The notes beneath the pieces are model-generated. The model was given only the letters and a program-made list of their open reading frames with translations, ran no database searches and was not told the origin of the DNA. Source: DASYPQ01 sp041488095 (GTDB taxonomy: Bacteria; Planctomycetota; UBA1135; GCA-002686595). Taken from it: DNA of 64,000 nucleotides. The stretch lies in assembly GCA_041488095.1 (NCBI GenBank), contig JBGPOP010000003.1, forward strand, positions 95,898-159,897, in the 5' to 3' direction. A program made the translations under genes and the position numbers. Shown here piece by piece: positions 1-8,846 of this stretch (the first letter of the stretch is position 1; the number at the start of each line of letters is the position of its first letter).

Positions 1-745
1 GGTGCTGCTCGCCGACGACGATTACACCGACGCGTTGACACGCCTGCCGAAGAGCTGGCCGCGACCGGACGCGGTGGTGGTGATCTCGGCGCACTGGCAG
101 ATTCCCCTTCCGATCCGCGTCACGTCGAGCGAGCGTCCGGTGCAGATCTACGACTTCGGCGGGTTCCCCGAGGCGCTCTACCAGGTGAAGTACCCGGCTT
201 CCGGAGCGCCTGTCCTCGCCGCGGAGATCGTGCGGATGCTGTCCGCGACGGGCCTCCGCGCCGTCGCCGACAAGGAGCGAGGGCTCGATCACGGAGTCTG
301 GGTGCCGCTTCGCTTCTGCTTCCCGGATGCGAACGTCCCCGTCGTCGCAGTGTCGCTGCCCATGGAAATGCCTCCCGCGGAGCTGGTCCGGATGGGGAAG
401 GCGCTGGCGCCGCTGCGCGGGCGGAACGTCCTCCTGGTGGGCTCGGGCGGCGTCGTGCACAACCTGCGCCGGCTCGCGTGGCAAGACAGCCACGCGCCGG
501 TCGACCCCTGGGCCAACGAATTCGACGAGTGGGTGATCGAACGCGTGCGCGCCCACGACATCGAGGGTCTGCTCGCGTACCGGTCGACGGCGCCGCACGC
601 CGACCTCGCGGTGCCCACGACGGAACACTTCGATCCGCTCTTCGTGGTGCTCGGCAGCACGGCGGCGGGAGAGCGCGTGGTCGACATCCACGAGGGCTTC
701 CGGCACGGAAACCTTTCGATGCGCAGCTTCTTGTCGACGCCCTAG
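1..745 (+). CDS. LigB/DODA-type extradiol dioxygenase family protein, 5' partial
   Basis: Class III extradiol ring-cleavage dioxygenase family (LigB / DODA / YgiD type). Family members bind a metal ion and open catechol-like rings; the substrate here cannot be told. Visible conserved histidines are H31 in SAHW, H97 in GLDHGVW, H153 in GSGGVVHNL and H209 in TEHFDPL, which are the usual metal-site and catalytic positions. The readable frame opens at base 2, but the family's usual N-terminus with an HGxP histidine motif is missing, so the gene almost certainly starts upstream of the window. The stop is at 743-745. The two small ORFs that follow are on the other strand. Confidence 0.85.
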   Translation, partial: VLLADDDYTDALTRLPKSWPRPDAVVVISAHWQIPLPIRVTSSERPVQIYDFGGFPEALYQVKYPASGAPVLAAEIVRMLSATGLRAVADKERGLDHGVWVPLRFCFPDANVPVVAVSLPMEMPPAELVRMGKALAPLRGRNVLLVGSGGVVHNLRRLAWQDSHAPVDPWANEFDEWVIERVRAHDIEGLLAYRSTAPHADLAVPTTEHFDPLFVVLGSTAAGERVVDIHEGFRHGNLSMRSFLSTP

Positions 746-750
746 AGTGG

Positions 751-924
751 TCAGAAAGCCTGCTTCAGCACCATCGCCAGGAGCGCGAGGAACACCAGCG
801 CGGCCCAGAAGAGCTTCCACGCGAGGGTTCGCCGTCCAGGCGGCGCCCTTCCCTTGTCCTCGTCTTTCAAGGCCACGAAGAGCGGCTCCACCTTGTCGTC
901 GTCGCGTCTCTTTTCCATCGTCAT
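751..924 (-). CDS. small single-pass membrane protein, unknown
   Basis: A 57-codon ORF reading MTMEKRRDDDKVEPLF at the N-terminus. Residues 1-35 are highly charged (acidic and basic); residues about 37-54 (KLFWAALVFLALLAMVL) form one clear membrane helix, ending KQAF. Its ATG at 922-924 overlaps the stop of the upstream ORF (921-1061) in an ATGA, so the two look translationally coupled. A second ATG two codons later (MEKRRDD) is an alternative start. The topology is probably N-terminus inside. No family is recognised. The evidence that it is real is its composition (charged head plus hydrophobic helix) and the coupling; comparison with relatives is lacking. Confidence 0.5.
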   Translation of the reverse strand: MTMEKRRDDDKVEPLFVALKDEDKGRAPPGRRTLAWKLFWAALVFLALLAMVLKQAF

Positions 925-1061
925 ACCGTCTCGAAGCGCCGCTTCCAGCCGCGCACGGCGAGAGCGGACGTCGCCGCGCCGATCGCGGGGAGGACCAGGA
1001 TCTCGATCCGTTCGTCCAGAAGCTCGACGACGGGGGAAGCGCCTGTCCGGGGTTCGCTCAT
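921..1061 (-). CDS. small hypothetical protein, unknown
   Basis: A 46-codon ORF starting MSEPRTGASP and ending KRRFETV. Residues 12-24 (VELLDERIEILVL) look amphipathic, followed by a short hydrophobic Ala/Gly-rich stretch and a basic tail. It lies divergently from rnc, with about 75 bases between the two starts, and its TGA overlaps the ATG of the small membrane protein downstream. The hydrophobic part is short for a membrane helix (PAIGAATSALAV). No family is recognised. It could be spurious; the four-base overlap with its neighbour, a pattern used by many certain genes in this window, is the main support. Confidence 0.4.
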   Translation of the reverse strand: MSEPRTGASPVVELLDERIEILVLPAIGAATSALAVRGWKRRFETV

Positions 1062-1138
1062 GTCTGCAGGGAGCACCCTATACTGTGCCGCGCTGATCCT
1101 CTTCAGGGATCTTCCCCACCCCCCGTGCCACTTTGACG

Positions 1139-1795
1139 ATGCCGAGCCTGCCCCACGAGTTCCGGGACTCCGACCTCCTCGAGCTCGCCCTGACCCACTC
1201 CTCGCTCGGCGTGTCCCGCGACAACGAGCGCCTGGAGTTCCTCGGTGACGCGGCCCTGGACCTCGTCGTCGCCGAAGATCTGTTCCGCTGCCACCGTGAC
1301 CTGGCCGAGGGCGACCTGACCGAGCTCAAGGCCTCCGTCGTGTCGCGCAAGACCCTGGCCGAGGCCGCGCGCGCGCTGGGGCTGGGCGAGGTCGCGCGTC
1401 TCGGGCAGGGATTGCGCCAGCGCGCGCTGCCGCGGTCGGTGCTCGCGAACCTCTACGAGGCCGTGCTCGGGGCGGTCTACCTCGACGCCGGGCTCGATGC
1501 CGCACGGTCCTTCGTGCTCTCGACCTTGAACGGACCCCTCGCGGCGGTACGGGCACGCGCGCGCGAAGCCAACCCCAAGCAGCGCTTCCAGCAGCTGTGC
1601 CAGAGCCGATTCGGGGCGCTCCCTGCCTACATCGTGCTCGAGACCCGCGGCGAGGCCCATTCCAAGGCCTTCCTGATCGCCGCGGAGGCGGACGGCGAGC
1701 GCTTCCCGAGCGCCTGGGGACGGACGCGCAAGGAGGCCGAGAGCTGGGCCGCGCACGAGGCGTTCATCGTGCTCGCCGAGCGGGGCCTCATGTGA
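1139..1795 (+). CDS. rnc: ribonuclease III
   Basis: Endoribonuclease III, which cuts double-stranded RNA and matures rRNA precursors. The 218-residue protein has the catalytic domain with ALTHSS at 17-22 and the signature NERLEFLGDAAL at 29-40 (E33, D37 in the metal site), then a C-terminal dsRNA-binding domain (about 146-218) ending in a KEAE-type helix. The second acidic site reads VLANLYEA: the Glu (E107) is present, but the position that is Asp114 in E. coli is Asn. The ATG at 1139 is preferred; a TTG two codons upstream is also in frame. The stop overlaps the GTG start of mfd, so rnc and mfd appear coupled. Confidence 0.95.
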   Translation: MPSLPHEFRDSDLLELALTHSSLGVSRDNERLEFLGDAALDLVVAEDLFRCHRDLAEGDLTELKASVVSRKTLAEAARALGLGEVARLGQGLRQRALPRSVLANLYEAVLGAVYLDAGLDAARSFVLSTLNGPLAAVRARAREANPKQRFQQLCQSRFGALPAYIVLETRGEAHSKAFLIAAEADGERFPSAWGRTRKEAESWAAHEAFIVLAERGLM

Positions 1796-4700
1796 CGCGA
1801 GAAGTCGTCGGAGCGAGGCCAGAGCGCACGATCGTCCTCGACCCGGATGCGCTGGGTCCCTTTCCCGAGCTCGACCGGCTCGCCGATCTCCTCGACACGC
1901 GACGCCGCGCGAGCGGCGGTAACCTGTGGGGCTCGTCGCAGGCGCTCGTGCTCGCGGCTCTCGCGCGCCGGTCGGACGGACCCTGGCTGGTCGCGACGTC
2001 GACCGACGCGGAGGCGCAAGTCTTCGTCGACGATCTGGCCGCCTTCGGCGCGTCGGCGGAATGGCTCCCCGCACGCGAGGAGCCCTCGGGCGGGAGCAAG
2101 GCACACGCCGACGTCGAGACCCTCCGCCTGCGTCTGCGCGTCGCGCAACGGCTGGCCGGGCCGGCCGAGCGGCGCCCGCGGATCGTGGCCGCGTCGATCC
2201 TCTCCCTGCTCCAGCCGGTGCCCTCGCCGATGGACCTCGAACGCGACTACCTCGCGCTGTTCGTGCACCAGCGGCTCAGTCCGGAGGACCTGCTCCAGCG
2301 CCTGATCGCCAACGGCTACGTGCGCATGCCGCTCTCCGAGAAACCCGGGGAGGTCAGCCTGCGCGGCGAGATCCTCGACGTCTTCCCCTTCGCTGCCGAG
2401 CTGCCCCTGCGGATCGAGATGTTCGACGACCAAGTCGAGTCGCTGCGCACCTTCGACCCGCTCGATCAGCGCAGCGTCGAATCGTCGCTGCGGATCGAGG
2501 TGTGCATCGCGGCGGACGTGGGCGGTGTCGAGGACGGCAGCGGTGTTCTCCCGGCGACGCTGCTCCCGCGATCCGCCGTCGCGGTGCGTGTCGAGCCCCT
2601 GCGGATCGAGGACCGCGCCGAGGGGTTGCGCATCCGCTCGCCGGCGCACGCATGCGCGCTCGCGCGGCTCCTCGAGATCACGTCCGCGCATCCGCGCCTC
2701 GACCTCCAGAGCCTGCCTGCGGAGGTCGACTTCGGCGCCCGCTCCGTCCAGGCGCTCTCGGTCGGCAGCCGCGAAGCGCCGCGCGCCCTGCGCGAAGCCG
2801 CGCTCGACGGCTCACGCGCGATCGTGCTGTGCCGGAACGCGTCCGAGGAGCACCGCTTCCTCGAGGTCCTGGCCGAGGCCGGCGGCGCGGCGGGAGTCGA
2901 GACCCGGATCGGGTCCGTTGCGAAGGGGTTCCGGCTGCCTTCGATCCACCTGGTCCTGGTCAATCACCGCGAGCTCGCCGGCGTTATCGGTCGGCGCGCC
3001 GCCCCCAAGCCGCCGCCCGCGCACCGGGTCCGCGCCATCCAGTCGTTCTTCGAGCTCAAAGCCGGCGATCTCGTCGTCCACGCCGTGCACGGCCTGGCGC
3101 GGTTCACGGGCCTGAGGCGGTTGGAGCGCAACGGCGGGGAGGAGGAGCACCTGCAACTGCTCTTCGCCGACGAGGTCGCCCTCTACGTTCCCTCCTCTCG
3201 CATCGACCTCGTCCAGCGCTACGTCGGAGCCGGATCCACCACGCTGCCCCTCGACCACATCGGCAGCCAGTCCTTCCGCCGGCGCAAGGAAAGGGTCGAG
3301 CGCGCGTTGCTCGATCTCGCCGCGGAGCTGCTCGAGGTGCAGGCGCGGCGCGCCCTGAAGACGCGCAAGCCCTGGGAGAGCGACGCAGAGCTCGTGCGGG
3401 ACATGGTCGGCTCCTTCCCCTACCCCGACACCGCCGATCAGATCGAGGTCGACCGGGAGATCGCCGCGGACCTCGCCGCCGGGCGCCCGATGGACCGGCT
3501 CCTGTGCGGCGACGTCGGCTTCGGCAAGACCGAGCTCGCCGTGCGCGCCGCCTTCCGCGTCGTCAGCGGTGGAGCGCAGGTGGCCGTGCTCGTGCCGACG
3601 ACGGTGCTCGCGCAGCAGCACTACGAGACCTTCCGAGAGAGGCTCGCCGACTTCCCGGTCGAAGTCGCCGAGCTGTCCCGCTACGTCGGCGGCCGGCAGG
3701 AGCGGGAAGTGCTCGAGCGCCTGGAGCACGGCCAGACCGACGTGATCATCGGCACGCACCGCATCCTCTCCTCCGACGTACGCTTCAAGAATCTGGGCCT
3801 CGTGGTCATCGACGAGGAGCAGCGTTTCGGGGTCGCGCACAAGGAGCATTTCAAGAAGCTGCGCGCGGAGATCGATCTCCTGACGCTGACCGCGACGCCG
3901 ATCCCACGCACGCTGCACATGTCGCTCTCGGGTGTGCGCGACATCTCGGCCCTGACGGTGCCCCCCGAGGGGCGGCAGGAGATCGAGACCCTGATCGGCT
4001 ACACCGACGAGGACGACGTCCTGCGCGAAGCGCTGCTGCGCGAGAAGAACCGCGGCGGGCAGGTGTTCTTCCTGCACAACCGCGTCGGGTCGATCCGGGC
4101 GGCTGCGGCGCGCCTGTCGCGCCTCGCCCCGGAGTGCTCGTTCGGGGTGGGCCACGGACAGATGGGCGCGCGCGAGCTGGAACGCGTGATGGAAGCCTTC
4201 ACGAGCGGCGAGATCGACGTGCTCGTCGCGACGACGATCATCGAGAGCGGGATCGACATCCCGGCGGCCGGCACGATCGTCGTCGACGAGGCCGACCAGT
4301 TCGGACTCTCGGAACTGCACCAGCTGCGCGGGCGCGTCGGCCGCGGCGCGCACAAGGCCTACTGCTACCTGCTGGTCGAGCGCCACAAGCCGCTGCGCGA
4401 GGAGGCGCGCGCGCGCCTCAAGGCGCTGGAGGAGATGAACCAGCTCGGCGCCGGCTTCGCGATCAGCATGAAGGACCTCGAGATCCGCGGCGCCGGCAAC
4501 ATCCTGGGCCCGCAGCAGTCCGGACACATCGCCGCGGTCGGGTACGACATGTACTGCCGCCTGCTCAAGCGGGCCGTGGAGAGCCTCCAAGCCGGCGCAG
4601 GGGTCGAGGCGGCGCTCGCGGAGACTCCCGAAGAGGGTGGCGCGGAGCTGGAGCTCGGCCTGCGGGCCTACCTGCCGGAGGACTGGATCCCGGACGCGCG

Positions 4701-5097
4701 CACGCGCCTGGAAATCCACCGCGCGCTCGCCGCGATCCGCGGGGCGGAAGACGAGGCCCGCGCCACCGAGATGCTGAGCGATCGCTTCGGACGCGTGCCC
4801 CAGGAGGCGCAGAACCTCCTGCGTTCCCTGCGTTTGAAGAGCGCGCTCGAGCGGATCTCGGTCACGCGTCTCTCGTGGAGAAAGGGTTTCTACCTGGTCG
4901 AGTACGGTGATCGCGTCGCCCTGGAGCACGGCCTCGACCTCCGCGGGGTGGAGCTGCGCGCCGTGCGAACCGGCGTGGCACACCTGCGGATCCCCGAAGA
5001 TTGCACGACGCCCGAGGGTGCGCTCGCCTGGGTCGAAGGTCTCTTGAAGGGCGGGCCTCGCGCCCCGAAGATGGCCACCTCGGAGCGCACCCCTTGA
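1792..5097 (+). CDS. mfd: transcription-repair coupling factor Mfd
   Basis: Mfd (TRCF) removes RNA polymerase stalled at DNA damage and recruits the Uvr excision proteins. The 1101-residue protein is of normal length. In order: a UvrB-like N-terminal half that lacks ATPase motifs, the RNA-polymerase-interacting CarD-like domain near residues 420-480 (GDLVVHAVHGLARF), the helicase motor with Walker A GDVGFGKT near 573 and DEEQ near 674, TATPIPRTL, IIESGIDIP and QLRGRVGR, then the C-terminal TRCF regulatory domain (DARTRLEIHRALA). The GTG start at 1792 overlaps the rnc stop (GTGA). The gene ends in a TTGA overlap with the next gene. Confidence 0.96.
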   Translation: MTREVVGARPERTIVLDPDALGPFPELDRLADLLDTRRRASGGNLWGSSQALVLAALARRSDGPWLVATSTDAEAQVFVDDLAAFGASAEWLPAREEPSGGSKAHADVETLRLRLRVAQRLAGPAERRPRIVAASILSLLQPVPSPMDLERDYLALFVHQRLSPEDLLQRLIANGYVRMPLSEKPGEVSLRGEILDVFPFAAELPLRIEMFDDQVESLRTFDPLDQRSVESSLRIEVCIAADVGGVEDGSGVLPATLLPRSAVAVRVEPLRIEDRAEGLRIRSPAHACALARLLEITSAHPRLDLQSLPAEVDFGARSVQALSVGSREAPRALREAALDGSRAIVLCRNASEEHRFLEVLAEAGGAAGVETRIGSVAKGFRLPSIHLVLVNHRELAGVIGRRAAPKPPPAHRVRAIQSFFELKAGDLVVHAVHGLARFTGLRRLERNGGEEEHLQLLFADEVALYVPSSRIDLVQRYVGAGSTTLPLDHIGSQSFRRRKERVERALLDLAAELLEVQARRALKTRKPWESDAELVRDMVGSFPYPDTADQIEVDREIAADLAAGRPMDRLLCGDVGFGKTELAVRAAFRVVSGGAQVAVLVPTTVLAQQHYETFRERLADFPVEVAELSRYVGGRQEREVLERLEHGQTDVIIGTHRILSSDVRFKNLGLVVIDEEQRFGVAHKEHFKKLRAEIDLLTLTATPIPRTLHMSLSGVRDISALTVPPEGRQEIETLIGYTDEDDVLREALLREKNRGGQVFFLHNRVGSIRAAAARLSRLAPECSFGVGHGQMGARELERVMEAFTSGEIDVLVATTIIESGIDIPAAGTIVVDEADQFGLSELHQLRGRVGRGAHKAYCYLLVERHKPLREEARARLKALEEMNQLGAGFAISMKDLEIRGAGNILGPQQSGHIAAVGYDMYCRLLKRAVESLQAGAGVEAALAETPEEGGAELELGLRAYLPEDWIPDARTRLEIHRALAAIRGAEDEARATEMLSDRFGRVPQEAQNLLRSLRLKSALERISVTRLSWRKGFYLVEYGDRVALEHGLDLRGVELRAVRTGVAHLRIPEDCTTPEGALAWVEGLLKGGPRAPKMATSERTP

Positions 5098-6155
5098 TCC
5101 TCGCGCAGTCTTTCCTTTTCGCGGTGCTGTGCTGCTCGCAGCAGACGCCGGCCGCCGGTCCGAATGCGGCTCCCGCGTCGGACGCAGGCTGGCGGGACCT
5201 CAATCGGGTCGCCCAGATCGTCAACGAGGAGATGCTCACCTCGCGCGCCATCGTGCACAGCATTGTTCGCGAGAACCAACGCCGCCACTTCGCCAACGAA
5301 GGCGAGGCACAGGAAGCCGAGACGCAGTTCCGCCTCGATCACGTCAAAGCGGCACTCGCGGTCCAGGCCGGGCAAGACCTGGGCCTCGAACCGGCTCAGG
5401 TCGACCGCCGGGTGAAGGACTACCTCGAACGCATGAAGGAGGAGCTCCAGGGATCGGCCGGGATGGCGGCCTACCTCAAGAACAAGGACATGACGCTGCT
5501 CGAGGAACAGGACCAGGACCGAGACATGCTCTACGCCAGGTTCTGGAGCAACTACGTCACCGGTGAGGGCCCGGTGGGTGATGCGAGACAGAGCCGCGAT
5601 CGTTTCGTCAGCCCGAGCTACATGCGCTACTCCTACCGGCAATGCCTCGAGCATCCCGAACGGCTCCGGGAGATAGGAGGCAAGGGGCAGGAGGTCGTGC
5701 TGCAGCAGCTCGACATCGATCCGCAGTCGGCTGGCGGTCCGGAGCAGGGACGTGCCCTGGCCGAGGAGCTGCGGCGCCGCATCGTCGACGGCGAAGACAT
5801 GGGCGACCTGGTCGAGCGCTACGGCGCGATGAAGAACAGGCGCGGGATGAACGAGCCGCTCGAGGAATCGCGCCTGCGTCGGTTCGACTCCGCGGTGGGC
5901 GCCTTCCTGGTGGAGGCCAAACCGGGCGACGTGTCCGATGTGATGGAATACAAGAGGAAGGACTCCATGCGATTCCGGATCTGGCGCCTCGTCGAGCGCA
6001 CGACGGCCGTCGTGCCCGATCTCACTGTGTTCGTGGTGCAGAAGAGACTCGCCGACCGGATCCAGAAGGATCTCTCCGACTGGCGGCGCGAGCAGGCCTA
6101 CGGGGTCTTGTCCCGCGCCTCGTACGTATGGCCGGAGGGGCTTCTCCCGCGCTAG
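5094..6155 (+). CDS. SurA/PpiC-like exported chaperone or peptidyl-prolyl isomerase
   Basis: A 353-residue protein that starts at a TTG overlapping the mfd stop (TTGA). The N-terminus (ILAQSFLFAVLCCSQQ) is a short hydrophobic export signal, possibly a lipoprotein signal, although the lipobox is not canonical. Residues about 35-120 resemble the SurA N-terminal helical chaperone module (VAQIVNEEMLTSRAI). Toward the C-terminus a PpiC-like segment can be seen (GEDMGDLVERYG, then FLVEAKPGDVSDV and RIWRLVERT). These proteins act in the periplasm on folding outer-membrane proteins, which fits the porin gene further along. Isomerase activity is not certain because the PpiC domain is divergent. Confidence 0.7.
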   Translation: MILAQSFLFAVLCCSQQTPAAGPNAAPASDAGWRDLNRVAQIVNEEMLTSRAIVHSIVRENQRRHFANEGEAQEAETQFRLDHVKAALAVQAGQDLGLEPAQVDRRVKDYLERMKEELQGSAGMAAYLKNKDMTLLEEQDQDRDMLYARFWSNYVTGEGPVGDARQSRDRFVSPSYMRYSYRQCLEHPERLREIGGKGQEVVLQQLDIDPQSAGGPEQGRALAEELRRRIVDGEDMGDLVERYGAMKNRRGMNEPLEESRLRRFDSAVGAFLVEAKPGDVSDVMEYKRKDSMRFRIWRLVERTTAVVPDLTVFVVQKRLADRIQKDLSDWRREQAYGVLSRASYVWPEGLLPR

Positions 6156-6166
6156 AGCCCAGCTCC

Positions 6167-6517
6167 TCAGCCGACCCGACGGTGCAGGAGCTTCATGAAC
6201 TCGAGCACGTGGGCACGGTCCCGCGAGACCCCGCGGAACCCCCCTGCGCTCTCCGACCGGGCGTTCACCGTGGTCGAAGGGATGCCCGCCGGGCTCTCGA
6301 AGCTCAAGGTGACCCGGGATGCGGACACCAGGAAGCCGCCGCGGCGCTCGCACACGAGGATCCTCCTCGCCTCGTCGGCCTCGAGGATCCGCCAGCCCGG
6401 CAACTCGCCGGCCAGGTTCCGCGCCTCGGCCCAGACTTCCTCGAGCCGTTGCGGCACTCGCACCGGCCGCAGATCGAGGTTCTTTTCCGCGTCGCTCGTC
6501 GCGAAGGATCCGCCCAT
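6167..6517 (-). CDS. DUF1499-like protein
   Basis: A 116-residue protein beginning MGGSFATSDAEKNLDLRP. The pattern LEEVWAEARNLAGELPGW, then ILEADEARRILVCERR, then a C-terminal NARSESAGGFRG and SRDRAHVLEFM matches the general layout of DUF1499 proteins (small alpha/beta domain; function unknown, often next to lipid or membrane genes). There is no signal peptide or membrane segment. The gene converges with the SurA-like gene, with 11 bases between stops. The next minus-strand gene upstream is rpsT, 66 bases away. The family call is from pattern memory only. Confidence 0.6.
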   Translation of the reverse strand: MGGSFATSDAEKNLDLRPVRVPQRLEEVWAEARNLAGELPGWRILEADEARRILVCERRGGFLVSASRVTLSFESPAGIPSTTVNARSESAGGFRGVSRDRAHVLEFMKLLHRRVG

Positions 6518-6583
6518 GGCCCGTCCCTGCCCGATCGTCGTCTTGGCGCCGCTCCCGCGCCCCCCGGCGCCGCGCCGCGCCGA

Positions 6584-6838
6584 CTACTTCGCCACGGTCG
6601 CGGCCCGCGAGAGCTGGCTCTTGTAGCGCGCCGCGGCATTCTTGTGGATCACCCGCCGCTTGGCCGCCTTGTCGACACGTTTCATCGCCTCGGCGACGCT
6701 CTTGCGCGCGGACTCGGGGCTCTCCGCGCGCAACACCCTCCTCATGGCGCTCCTCATCGCGCTGTGGAGGGCCTTGTTGGCCGCACGGGCCTGGATGTTC
6801 TGGAGGTTGCGCTTCTCGGCTTGCTTGCTGTGGGCCAT
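6584..6838 (-). CDS. rpsT: 30S ribosomal protein S20
   Basis: Small-subunit ribosomal protein bS20, which binds 16S rRNA early in assembly. The 84-residue protein starts MAHSKQAEKRNLQNI, the canonical S20 beginning (AHxKSAxKRxRxxxxRxxxN), and is rich in Lys, Arg and Ala throughout, ending ARYKSQLSRAATVAK. Its length is normal. It lies 11 bases downstream of the TPR gene on the same strand, so it may be read from that gene's transcript or from a promoter inside the 3' end of the TPR gene. No strong Shine-Dalgarno is visible before the ATG. Confidence 0.96.
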   Translation of the reverse strand: MAHSKQAEKRNLQNIQARAANKALHSAMRSAMRRVLRAESPESARKSVAEAMKRVDKAAKRRVIHKNAAARYKSQLSRAATVAK

Positions 6839-6849
6839 CGTCGTGTGGT

Positions 6850-8181
6850 TTATCGGAAACGTTCCATACGGGCGGCTACGTCTCGGTAGCTGATGTCGAC
6901 CTCGAAGATGCGCGCGAAGAAGGCGCGCGCCTCGACCGGCTTGCCTTCGTCCTCGGCGATCGCGCCGAGATTGTACAGGATCTCCTTGGCGCGATCGTCG
7001 ACTCCCTGGATTCCCTCGAGCGCGCGCTCGTATTCGCGACGCGCCAGGTCCAGGTAGCCCTTCTCGCGAAAGCACTGCGCCAGGAGGATCTGGGTCTCGC
7101 GCCGCGAGCGGGGGTCGGCGACCGCCTTCTGCAGCTCGCCGATCGCGGCGTCGAGGTCCCCTCCGCGCGCCAGGCGGCGCCCGAGCTGGAGGCGCAGGGC
7201 CGGGTCCCCGGGTCGGAGCGCCACGCGGCGCCGTGCCTCCTCGACCTCGAAGGCGCGCAGCTCGAGCTCCAGTGCGGCGGCGCGCTTCTCGTCGCCCGTC
7301 TTGCCCGCCTGGGCGATGCTCTTCTTGAGCACCTTGACCCGCAAGTCGCCGGCGAGGCAGGCGAGCTCGAACGAGTCCTTGCGATAGGAGAGCGCGCGTT
7401 CGGCCCACTCCAGTGCCGTCGCGGGATCCTCGAGCCTGGCGTGGATCTCGGCCATCGCGAGCATCAGGTCGGGATCGGGCGACCCGGCATGGCGCGCTTC
7501 GAGCCGCGCGAGCTCCTCCCGCAGCTCGGCCTCGGAGAGGTGCATGCGCTGCGAGCGTTCGAGCGAGCGCGCCTCCTCCTTGTCCTTGATCTGCTCCCGG
7601 CTGTGCTGCACGCGCCCGGCCCCCGAGTCCGACAAGGCTCGCTCGGCCGCGAGGTCCTTGCGCGCCTTGATCGCTTCCTGGTCGCGCGGATCGGCCTGCA
7701 GCGCGCGCTCGTAGTAATCGAGCGCCTTCTCGTGGTCCCCCAGGCGGGCGGTCATCGCGCCGGCGCGCTTGAGGGCCTCCGCTCGTTGGGGCGCGATCTC
7801 GGCCAGGAACTCGTACACGGCTCGCGCGCTGTGGAAGCAGCGCGCGTCCTCGAGCGACTGGCCCAGAAGAAGGTTGGCATCCTCGTCGAGCGGATTGATC
7901 GCGAGATAGCTCTCGAGCGCCTTGACCGCCCCTACGTGCCGCCCGGCCTTGCGCAAGGCCTTGGCCAGGGCCAGCGGAGCCGCGCCGCCGATCGCGCCCA
8001 GGATCCGGCTTCCGCCCTTCTTCAGCTCGTGCCGCTTCCTGAGCACCTGCCTCAGACCGCCGCGCGCCTCGCCCTGGTCGGGGTCGATCTCGAGGAGTTG
8101 CCGATACAGTTCGACGGCGAAGTCGAAGTTGCGGCGGCGGACGGCCTCCTCGGCCTTCTGGAGCTGTTTCGAGAAGTCCAC
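6850..8181 (-). CDS. TPR-repeat protein
   Basis: A 443-residue protein made almost entirely of tetratricopeptide-like repeats, a protein-protein interaction scaffold. Repeat signatures include NFDFAVELYRQLLEIDPD near the N-terminus, DHEKALDYYERALQADP, DPATALEWAERALSY and YLDLARREYERALEG. A charged linker (KDKEEARSLERSQRMH) separates the two halves. There is no clear signal peptide, so it is probably cytoplasmic. A GTG at 8265 would add 28 residues, but a promoter-like pair (8203-8231) lies between the two candidate starts, so the GTG at 8181 is preferred. Partners are unknown. rpsT follows closely. Confidence 0.8.
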   Translation of the reverse strand: MDFSKQLQKAEEAVRRRNFDFAVELYRQLLEIDPDQGEARGGLRQVLRKRHELKKGGSRILGAIGGAAPLALAKALRKAGRHVGAVKALESYLAINPLDEDANLLLGQSLEDARCFHSARAVYEFLAEIAPQRAEALKRAGAMTARLGDHEKALDYYERALQADPRDQEAIKARKDLAAERALSDSGAGRVQHSREQIKDKEEARSLERSQRMHLSEAELREELARLEARHAGSPDPDLMLAMAEIHARLEDPATALEWAERALSYRKDSFELACLAGDLRVKVLKKSIAQAGKTGDEKRAAALELELRAFEVEEARRRVALRPGDPALRLQLGRRLARGGDLDAAIGELQKAVADPRSRRETQILLAQCFREKGYLDLARREYERALEGIQGVDDRAKEILYNLGAIAEDEGKPVEARAFFARIFEVDISYRDVAARMERFR

Positions 8182-8202
8182 GGGAAGCGTTTGGGGGCGA
8201 AA

Positions 8203-8231
8203 ATCGTAGGCGGGCAGCCTAGAGACGTCAA
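8203..8231 (-). promoter_or_regulatory. sigma-70-type promoter for the TPR gene
   Basis: On the minus strand, TTGACG (8226-8231) and TACGAT (8203-8208) are separated by 17 bases: five and four matches to the -35 and -10 consensus at the ideal spacing. Transcription would begin near 8196, giving a leader of about 15 bases before the GTG at 8181. It lies in the gap between the TPR gene and def, which are divergent. Confidence 0.4.
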
Positions 8232-8297
8232 CGCGCGTTATCCTTCGCCTCGCGACCGCGCGCACGCAAGCCGGTGCGGATCCGGCCGCGACTCTCC

Positions 8298-8846
8298 ATG
8301 CCGCATCCCCTCGAGTTCGACGTCGTTCTCTACCCCGAACCCGTGCTGCGCAAGGTCTCCGAGCCCGTCCAGGAGTTCGACGAGAACCTGCGCGCGGTCG
8401 TGGCGGCGATGTTCGCCCGCATGCGCAAGAGCAACGGCGTGGGCCTGGCGGCGCCCCAAGTGGGCCTGCGCCGGCGCATCCTGGTCCTCAACCCGGGCGG
8501 CGGCGAGGGGGACGATATCGCGCTGGTCAATCCGATGATCGTCGCGCGGGAGGGGGGGCGCGTGGTGTTCGACGAGGGCTGCCTCTCCTTCCCCGGGATC
8601 TACGCCGAAATCGGCCGTCCGGAGCGTTGCACCGTGAAGGCTTTCGGTCCCTCCGGCGAGACCATCGAGGAGGAATACGACGGCTTCGCCAGCCGCATCA
8701 TCCAGCACGAGTACGACCACCTCGAGGGCATCCTGCTCGTCGACCGCATGTCGCCGGCGGAGAAGCTGAAGCACAAGGCGGCCCTCGACGATCTCGTGGC
8801 GTGCTACAAGCGCGGCCGTTCGCCCGCCGCCGCGCGGCAGGGTTGA
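8298..8846 (+). CDS. def: peptide deformylase
   Basis: Removes the formyl group from the N-terminal methionine of new proteins, using a metal ion. The 182-residue protein shows the three family motifs in order: GVGLAAPQVG at 47-56, EGCLSFPG at 93-100 (Cys95 binds the metal) and QHEYDH at 136-141 (two metal-binding His and the catalytic Glu). A GTG at 8274 is also in frame, but the ATG at 8298 (MPHPLEFDVVLYP) gives the usual N-terminus. The TGA overlaps the TTG start of ribF in a TTGA, so def and ribF are probably one transcript. Confidence 0.95.
   Translation: MPHPLEFDVVLYPEPVLRKVSEPVQEFDENLRAVVAAMFARMRKSNGVGLAAPQVGLRRRILVLNPGGGEGDDIALVNPMIVAREGGRVVFDEGCLSFPGIYAEIGRPERCTVKAFGPSGETIEEEYDGFASRIIQHEYDHLEGILLVDRMSPAEKLKHKAALDDLVACYKRGRSPAAARQG

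Noticed and set aside
1926..4910. A 994-codon plus-strand frame inside mfd, and a 723-codon minus-strand frame at 2812-4983
   Set aside because: Both are shadows of mfd in G+C-rich DNA; they are extremely rich in Arg, Ala, Pro and Gly and show no motifs, while the mfd frame has all its family motifs.
5001..5093. N-terminal extension of the SurA-like protein into mfd
   Set aside because: The extension is an Arg/Gly-rich shadow of mfd; the TTG at 5094 places a signal-like sequence at the N-terminus and makes a TTGA overlap.
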